From the NCBI GenBank assembly GCA_001825565.1, contig MHXM01000167.1, forward strand, positions 3,031-12,964: a stretch of DNA of 9,934 bases, in the 5' to 3' direction. Position numbers and translations under genes: made by a program. This document shows, in pieces, positions 5,945 through 9,934 of the stretch. The notes below the pieces were generated by a model. That model saw nothing but the letters and a program-made list of their open reading frames with translations, did not search any database and had not been told where the DNA came from. This DNA is from Desulfuromonadaceae bacterium GWC2_58_13. GTDB taxonomy: Bacteria; Desulfobacterota; Desulfuromonadia; Desulfuromonadales; Trichloromonadaceae. How positions within the stretch are numbered: the stretch's first letter is position 1; every line of letters begins with the position of its first letter.

Positions 5945-7579
5945 TTACAGGGTCAGCTCGGCCTGTCCCTGGAAAAGCTCTTCCCTGATTCTAGCGACTT
6001 CGGCGCTTTCGAGATATTCGTCAAAAGACATGGTCCGGTCGATGTAGCCGCCGGGGGTGAATTCGACGATCCGATTGGCGACCGTCGACAGAAACTTGTG
6101 GTCGTGGGAGGCGAACAGGATGACCTCGGAATAGGCGATCAGCCCGTTGTTGAGGGCCGTGATCGATTCCAGATCGAGGTGGTTGGTCGGTTCGTCGAAA
6201 ACCAGCACGTTGGCTCCGGTGAGCATCATCCTGGCCAGCATGCAGCGGACCTTCTCCCCTCCGGAAAGAACGCTGGATTTTTTGGTCGCCTCTTCTCCCG
6301 AGAAGAGCATGCGGCCGAGAAAACCGCGGGCAAAGCTCTCTCCTTCGGTGGGGGCGAACTGGCGCAGCCACTCGATCAGGTTCAGGTCGTTCTCGAAGTA
6401 ACGGCTGTTCTCTTTGGGAAAATAGGCCGAAGTGATGGTGACCCCGTAACGGAAGCTGCCACTGTCGGGTTCGAGTTCTCCGGTCAGAATCTGGAAAAGG
6501 GTGGTCTTGGTCAGGCTGTCGCCGCCGACAAAGGCGATCTTGTCCCCTTTGTTGACGGTCAGGCTGAATTTGTCCAGAATCTTGGTTCCGTCGATCGTTT
6601 TGCACAGATCCTTGATCTCAAGGATGATGTCGCCGCAGGCGCGTTCCGGCTTGAATACGACGAAGGGATATTTCCGCGAGGAAACCGGCATTTCTTCGAT
6701 CGTGAGTTTTTCCAGCAATTTCTTGCGCGAAGTCGCCTGTTTGGCCTTGGAGGCGTTGGAGGAAAAACGCTGGATGAACGCCTTGAGTTCTTCGGCCTTG
6801 TCGGTGACCTTGCGGTTCTCTTCCTGTTTCTGCTTCAGCGTCAACTGGCTGGCTTCGTACCAGAAGTCGTAGTTGCCAACGTACACGGTGATCTTGCCGA
6901 AGTCGATATCGGCCACATGGGTACAGACCTGATTGAGAAAATGGCGGTCATGCGACACCACGATGACCGTATTCGGGAATCGCGCGAGGAAATCTTCCAG
7001 CCAGGCAATCGATTTGAGGTCGAGATGGTTGGTCGGTTCGTCAAGCAGCAGGATATCGGGGTTGCCGAACAAGGCCTGGGCCAGCAGCACGCGCACCTTC
7101 TCGCCGCCCTCCAACTCCTTCATCTTCTTGTGGCGCAGTTCTTCGGAAATACCCAGGCCGTTGAGCAGCACGGCGGCTTCCGATTCGGCCTCGTAGCCGT
7201 TCATTTCGGCAAACTCGGCCTCCAGCTCGCCGGAGCGGATGCCGTCCGCTTCGGTGAACTCCCCTTTCGAATAGATCGCCTCGCGCTCGGCCATCACCTT
7301 GTAGAGCGGCTGGTGTCCCATCATCACGGTGTTGAAGACCGTTTCCTCGTCAAACGCGAAATGATCCTGGCGCAGCATGGCGATCCGCTCGCCGGGACCG
7401 GCCGATATTTCGCCCTTATCCGCATCGAGTTCGCCGGCGAGAATTTTCAGAAAAGTCGATTTGCCGGCGCCGTTGGCCCCGATCAGGCCATAGCAGTTGC
7501 CGGGAATGAACTTGATGTTGACGTCTTTGAAAATGACCCTCTTGCCGTAGGCAAGGGCCACGTTGTTGGCGCTGATCAT
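5945..7579 (-). CDS. ABC-F family ATPase, YbiT/YkpA type
   Basis: A 544-residue soluble protein with two ATP-binding cassettes and no membrane segments, the ABC-F layout. These proteins act on the ribosome, relieving stalling or protecting it from antibiotics. The first cassette has Walker A GANGAGKST (34-42), signature LEGGEK (156-161), Walker B DILLLDEP (175-182) and the EPTNHLD segment. The interdomain linker (about 240-310), which contacts P-site tRNA in studied members, includes RFSSNASKAKQATSR, closely matching E. coli YbiT as I remember it. The second cassette has an altered Walker A, GGDSLTKTT (352-360), where the last glycine is threonine. It keeps LSGGEK (438-443) and VFDEPTNHLD. 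A degenerate second P-loop seems common in the YkpA-like clade. The ATG at 7579 (MISANNVALAYGKR) is chosen over a start 99 nt upstream because it matches homologous N-termini and avoids coding through the terminator hairpin. Confidence 0.93.
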   Translation of the reverse strand: MISANNVALAYGKRVIFKDVNIKFIPGNCYGLIGANGAGKSTFLKILAGELDADKGEISAGPGERIAMLRQDHFAFDEETVFNTVMMGHQPLYKVMAEREAIYSKGEFTEADGIRSGELEAEFAEMNGYEAESEAAVLLNGLGISEELRHKKMKELEGGEKVRVLLAQALFGNPDILLLDEPTNHLDLKSIAWLEDFLARFPNTVIVVSHDRHFLNQVCTHVADIDFGKITVYVGNYDFWYEASQLTLKQKQEENRKVTDKAEELKAFIQRFSSNASKAKQATSRKKLLEKLTIEEMPVSSRKYPFVVFKPERACGDIILEIKDLCKTIDGTKILDKFSLTVNKGDKIAFVGGDSLTKTTLFQILTGELEPDSGSFRYGVTITSAYFPKENSRYFENDLNLIEWLRQFAPTEGESFARGFLGRMLFSGEEATKKSSVLSGGEKVRCMLARMMLTGANVLVFDEPTNHLDLESITALNNGLIAYSEVILFASHDHKFLSTVANRIVEFTPGGYIDRTMSFDEYLESAEVARIREELFQGQAELTL

Positions 7580-7600
7580 GGTTGCAGGACTTCCTTTTGG

Positions 7601-7635
7601 AAAAAATAAAAACCACAGGGGTGACCCCTGTGGTT
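7601..7635 (-). terminator. Intrinsic terminator hairpin in the ABC-F leader
   Basis: Read on the minus strand, an 11-bp perfect stem (7635-7625 with 7621-7611, arms AACCACAGGGG and CCCCTGTGGTT) with a 3-nt loop is followed at once by TTTATTTTTT (7610-7601). This is a textbook Rho-independent terminator for minus-strand transcription and has no T-tract in the plus direction. It ends 21 nt before the ABC-F start codon, and those 21 nt hold the Shine-Dalgarno, so there is no room for a promoter after it. ABC-F expression must therefore read through it, which suggests attenuation. Confidence 0.88.
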
Positions 7636-7648
7636 CACGTGCCCTTAT

Positions 7649-7678
7649 CTTATACCATCGAAGGCACGCCGGTAGCAA
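7649..7678 (-). promoter_or_regulatory. Sigma-70-like promoter for the ABC-F gene
   Basis: On the minus strand TTGCTA (7678-7673) is separated by 18 nt from TATAAG (7654-7649), which is preceded by TGG, an extended -10. The predicted transcription start is about 7642-7644, only about 7-9 nt before the terminator hairpin. The hexamers are good but not perfect. Confidence 0.55.
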
Positions 7679-8541
7679 CCGGTTTCTGGTTATAATTCGC
7701 GTGGCAAGGGGGAATCCGGATCTGCCGAATGGTTAGAAAACTGACAAATTTCACGGTTTCTGTCGGCTATTGCCGACAAAAATAATGTAGAACATAAGTC
7801 AGTGAAATTTACCGAACATGGTGTCTTTTCACCGGAAGAGAATAACAAAAATTGTCGGCTGGTCTTAATCATGGTGACGGCATGCGTTTAGACTGCGGAC
7901 GAATTGGCCAACATGGCTGATTTATTAGAATAACCAGCCTGGTGTTACAGGCCGTGAAGGGAAGGTTATTTTTCCCTCGGCAGGTATTTTCCGCGGTTGC
8001 CGTTTTGGTTATGCCACCAGCCATGGCGAACTGAGGCTGGGCTCCCACGGGGATCCTGGAGGTTCCGATGGCCCCGGATGTCCAAAATCTAAAACCCTGG
8101 TGTGGAAAGAAGTCATTTGGCTGAATCGCCGAAAGTACAACCATCCGTGACCGGAAATCGGAATGATGCCCTCCGGAATGTATTCGTAGTTAATTAGAAA
8201 TAATGTTTTCCCCGGTATTTTCTCCCGATCGGCGGCAACCCAATCTTTTCGGCCTTTTGTAAACCAGAACGGCTCATGAGAAATATTCCCCCGGCCCTGG
8301 TCGCCCCCCGACTGCCCCTGGAAAATCTGTTGTTTGGCAAGTGGTTTGCAAATTGTGACCAACGCAATCCGCATTCCGGACCGAACCCGGGCCAGAATTC
8401 ATCGGCGCAAAACCAACCATCGAAAAGGTAAGAATGGCATAAATCGGCATATGCCAACAACTTCATCAGGACCGATTTCCGGCAGCCTGTCTTGAAGTTG
8501 TAAAAAAATCAAATTCAGGATACGGGAGTGCTCATTCCCGC
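7679..8541. other. Long region without a convincing gene
   Basis: About 860 bp between the ABC-F promoter and the riboswitch. Open frames exist on the minus strand (for example 8009-8374 and 8194-8466), but they overlap each other in different frames, have no recognisable motif or clear Shine-Dalgarno, and do not show the GC-rich third-position pattern of the flanking genes. The stretch 7741-7860 is rich in inverted repeats: TGTCGGC/GCCGACA with a 4-nt loop (7761-7778), AAATTTCAC (7746-7754) paired with GTGAAATTT (7802-7810), and a further TTGTCGGCT at 7852-7860. None is followed by a T-tract. It could hold a decayed gene, a small RNA or regulatory sites. The promoter of the riboswitch transcript must lie near its right end; a TTGAAG at 8492 is the only -35-like sequence noted, and no good -10 follows it. 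Confidence 0.6.
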
Positions 8542-8644
8542 CCTTTGCTCAGAGCAAACCACGGGAAACCGTGGGGCGCAGAGCCACGGGACTTCCGGTT
8601 TGCAGGCAGGAACCTGCGACCAAAGTCAGCCGGGCCGCCAGAGG
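8542..8644 (+). promoter_or_regulatory. GEMM-I riboswitch aptamer, GEMM-Ib (cGAMP-type) by key base
   Basis: The segment fits the GEMM-I aptamer. P1 is CCTTTG (8542-8547) with CAGAGG (8639-8644). The conserved AGAGCAAACC is at 8551-8560. P2 is CCACGG/CCGTGG (8559-8564, 8569-8574) closed by a GAAA tetraloop (8565-8568). The conserved GGCGCAGAGCC (8575-8585) follows, then P3 and the receptor-like AGCCGGG (8628-8634). Aligned by eye to Vibrio Vc2 numbering, G8554 and C8579 match the G21-C46 pair, A8580 matches A47 and C8638 matches C92. The base at position 20, which contacts the ligand, is A (8553) rather than G. An A there marks the GEMM-Ib variants of Geobacter-like bacteria that prefer 3',3'-cGAMP over c-di-GMP. 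The class call is strong; the ligand call rests on one base and on context. Confidence 0.88.
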
Positions 8645-8669
8645 TTCATTCTTCTGGCGGCCTTTTTTT
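8633..8669 (+). terminator. Intrinsic terminator forming the riboswitch expression platform
   Basis: A 10-bp perfect stem, GGCCGCCAGA (8633-8642) with TCTGGCGGCC (8653-8662), is followed by seven T (8663-8669). Its 5' arm overlaps the 3' strand of aptamer helix P1 (8639-8644), so aptamer and terminator exclude each other. Ligand binding should stabilise P1, block the terminator and allow readthrough into the cytochrome gene, making an ON switch. Confidence 0.92.
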
Positions 8670-8701
8670 GTGCGCTCACTCCCATCCGGAGGGGCCGGGC
8701 T

Positions 8702-8767
8702 ATGAGTCACAAGTCCTTTAAATCGCTTGCGGAAACAGATTTCGACTTACCGATGAAAATCAAATAA
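8702..8767 (+). CDS. Possible 21-codon leader or small ORF
   Basis: An ATG at 8702 opens a 21-codon frame (MSHKSFKSLAETDFDLPMKIK) ending in TAA at 8765-8767. A strong GGAGG (8688-8692) sits 9 nt upstream. It lies between the riboswitch terminator and the cytochrome start, 50 nt before the latter, so it would be translated only on readthrough RNA. The peptide has no hydrophobic segment, cysteine or recognisable motif. It could be a leader peptide, a small protein or a chance ORF with a good Shine-Dalgarno. Confidence 0.4.
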   Translation: MSHKSFKSLAETDFDLPMKIK

Positions 8768-8817
8768 ATGTTGAACGGGAAAGGGTCAGCGGAAACATGG
8801 GAAATGAAGGAGCGGAT

Positions 8818-9934
8818 ATGAAAACGAGAAATGTAGAGGAAAGGGTCAAATTTAAATTTTACATGCCCTGGATAGCTCTGCTGCTGCTGATCCTCAGCTG
8901 GTCGTGTCCCTCTGCTGCAACAGCGGAGCTGTCCGATCTGGACAAGCCGGATGACCATGTCGCCATTTCAGGATCATGCGACGATTGCCATGTCGATCCC
9001 GAGAATGATGAGTACTCCTTTTTTCATGGTATGGCCACCGCCGGCAAGTGCAACGCCTGCCACAATGAAACCGTTGCCCAGGGAAAACCTTCCGATCACA
9101 TCCGGGTCAGCGGTTCTTGCGACGATTGCCATACCCCCGACGGCTTTGAAAACGTCACCATGGATCATGATGCCGTGACGGCAGCCTGTACCAGTTGCCA
9201 CAATGGCAAAAACGCTCAGGGCAAACCCACCGCTCACGTCAGGACTCTTGACACCTGTGGCGATTGCCATTCTCCCGGCCGCTGGGTACCGGTCAGCATG
9301 GATCACACAGCAGTCACCGCCACCTGTTTTACCTGCCACAACGGCAAAACCGCACCCGGAAAACCGGAAACTCACATCATCAGCGTTAATACCTGTGACA
9401 GTTGCCATACGGTCAATGGCTGGTTTCCGGCGGAAATGGACCATTCCACGGTGACTTCCGACTGCGCCAGTTGTCATAACGACACCACCGCTCCGGGCAA
9501 GCCGAGCAACCACATCGCCTCGCCAACCGCTTGTGAAAGCTGTCACGCCACGAATGGCTGGGTTCCGGCAGCCATGAATCATTCGACCGTCACCGGAAGC
9601 TGTGGGGTCTGCCACAACGGGACCACGGCGCCCGGCAAACCGGCCAGCCACATCGCCTCGCCGACCACCTGCGAAAGCTGCCACATCACCAACGGCTGGG
9701 TGCCCGCTTCAATGAACCACAGCAACATCACCGGAAGTTGCGCCACCTGCCACAACGGCACGACCTCTCCGGGTAAGCCGAGCAGTCACATTGCCTCGCC
9801 GACCACTTGTGAGAGTTGTCACACCCCCAATGGTTGGGTTCCAGCCGTGATGGATCACGGCAGCATCACCGCCAGCTGCGCTACTTGCCATAACGGCGCG
9901 ACCGCGCCGGGCAAACCGAGCAGCCACGTCCCGG
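8818..9934 (+). CDS. Exported multiheme c-type cytochrome with tandem di-heme repeats, 3' end outside window
   Basis: 372 codons are visible. Residues 1-36 are a Sec signal peptide: basic start, hydrophobic WIALLLLILSW, and a likely cut after SAATA (A36/E37). C30 lacks a proper lipobox, so a lipoprotein is unlikely. The mature part carries 14 CxxCH haem-binding sites, beginning at residues 54, 78, 101, 124, 147, 170, 193, 216, 239, 262, 285, 308, 331 and 354. From 101 the sites form 46-residue repeats: CxxCH, NGWVPAxMxH, CxxCH-NGTTAPGKPSxH. Each repeat has two CxxCH and two further conserved histidines (MxH and PSxH), enough for bis-histidine ligation of both haems. The protein is probably a periplasmic or outer-surface electron carrier. 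The ATG at 8818 has AAGGAG 5 nt upstream; an in-frame ATG at 8797 has a weaker site. Transcription is predicted to be controlled by the upstream riboswitch. The total haem number and the C-terminus are unknown. Confidence 0.95.
   Translation, partial: MKTRNVEERVKFKFYMPWIALLLLILSWSCPSAATAELSDLDKPDDHVAISGSCDDCHVDPENDEYSFFHGMATAGKCNACHNETVAQGKPSDHIRVSGSCDDCHTPDGFENVTMDHDAVTAACTSCHNGKNAQGKPTAHVRTLDTCGDCHSPGRWVPVSMDHTAVTATCFTCHNGKTAPGKPETHIISVNTCDSCHTVNGWFPAEMDHSTVTSDCASCHNDTTAPGKPSNHIASPTACESCHATNGWVPAAMNHSTVTGSCGVCHNGTTAPGKPASHIASPTTCESCHITNGWVPASMNHSNITGSCATCHNGTTSPGKPSSHIASPTTCESCHTPNGWVPAVMDHGSITASCATCHNGATAPGKPSSHVP
9118..9934 (+). repeat. 138-bp coding tandem repeats of the cytochrome
   Basis: Units starting at 9118, 9256, 9394, 9532, 9670 and 9808 each span 138 bp (46 codons). 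The last runs off the window. A slightly longer and more divergent unit starts at 8977. The protein pattern is well kept, especially in the units from 9532 on, but synonymous sites differ. The duplications are therefore not brand new, and selection acts on the protein. Confidence 0.93.

Noticed and set aside
6098..7609. 503-codon open frame on the plus strand
   Set aside because: It lies antisense to the clear ABC-F gene, has no recognisable domain, and arises from the codon bias of the real gene.
7580..7678. Upstream start for the ABC-F gene
   Set aside because: The extra 33 codons run through the terminator hairpin and promoter-like sequence and do not match the N-terminus of ABC-F proteins.
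8009..8466. Overlapping minus-strand frames of 121 and 90 codons as genes or a frameshifted pseudogene
   Set aside because: I found no family motif, no Shine-Dalgarno and no consistent codon bias. Joining the frames did not give a recognisable protein.
8778..8848. Direct repeat GGAAAGGGTCA, copies exactly 60 bp apart (8778-8788 and 8838-8848)
   Set aside because: The repeat is only 11 nt and purine-rich, with one copy inside the cytochrome gene. This is easily chance.
8977..9934. CRISPR array, because of regular repeats
   Set aside because: The repeats are 138-bp units without spacers and encode CxxCH motifs in one open frame. They are coding repeats.

Overview
The window looks like chromosomal DNA of a Desulfuromonadales-type bacterium (Geobacter, Desulfuromonas or Pelobacter-like). 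This rests on protein families seen by eye, not on a search. The markers are a Sec-exported repeat cytochrome with 14 CxxCH sites in the part present, a GEMM-I riboswitch with the adenine that marks the cGAMP-selective (GEMM-Ib) subtype, two radical SAM enzymes, and moderately GC-rich genes. Every gene from 1 to 7579 is on the minus strand. The riboswitch and cytochrome after about 8540 are on the plus strand.

Layout: (1) 1-437, an ECF sigma factor cut by the window edge, with a good ECF-type promoter at 471-498 that suggests autoregulation. (2) 719-2068, a radical SAM/SPASM protein resembling putative metalloenzyme maturases. It carries a perfect in-frame 24-bp tandem duplication that adds a CxxC pair to its C-terminal cysteine cluster. 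(3) 2320-5097, a tight three-gene operon. In transcription order it encodes a small HTH-like protein, a BtrH-N-terminal (C39-like) protein and a B12-binding-domain radical SAM enzyme. The first junction is TGATG and the second gap is 7 nt. This is the best candidate for an undescribed system. (4) 5304-7579, a YbiT/YkpA-type ABC-F ATPase followed by a nitroreductase-family protein. A strong intrinsic-terminator hairpin lies only 21 nt before the ABC-F start codon, just after a plausible promoter, which points to leader attenuation. (5) About 7680-8540, a stretch with no convincing gene. (6) 8542-8669, a riboswitch aptamer whose 3' P1 strand overlaps the 5' arm of an intrinsic terminator, the layout of a ligand-on switch. 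(7) 8702-8767, a possible 21-codon leader ORF with a good Shine-Dalgarno. (8) 8818 to the window end, the 3'-truncated multiheme cytochrome built from 46-residue di-heme repeats.

The riboswitch and cytochrome form one regulatory unit: a cyclic dinucleotide is predicted to control an exported multiheme electron carrier. This matches the known use of GEMM-Ib switches on cytochrome genes in Geobacter. The radical SAM and BtrH-like genes suggest peptide or small-molecule modification, but no substrate or precursor peptide is visible. Upstream in-frame starts were shortened for three genes (to 3654, 5097 and 7579) on the basis of Shine-Dalgarno position, gene spacing or homologous N-termini.
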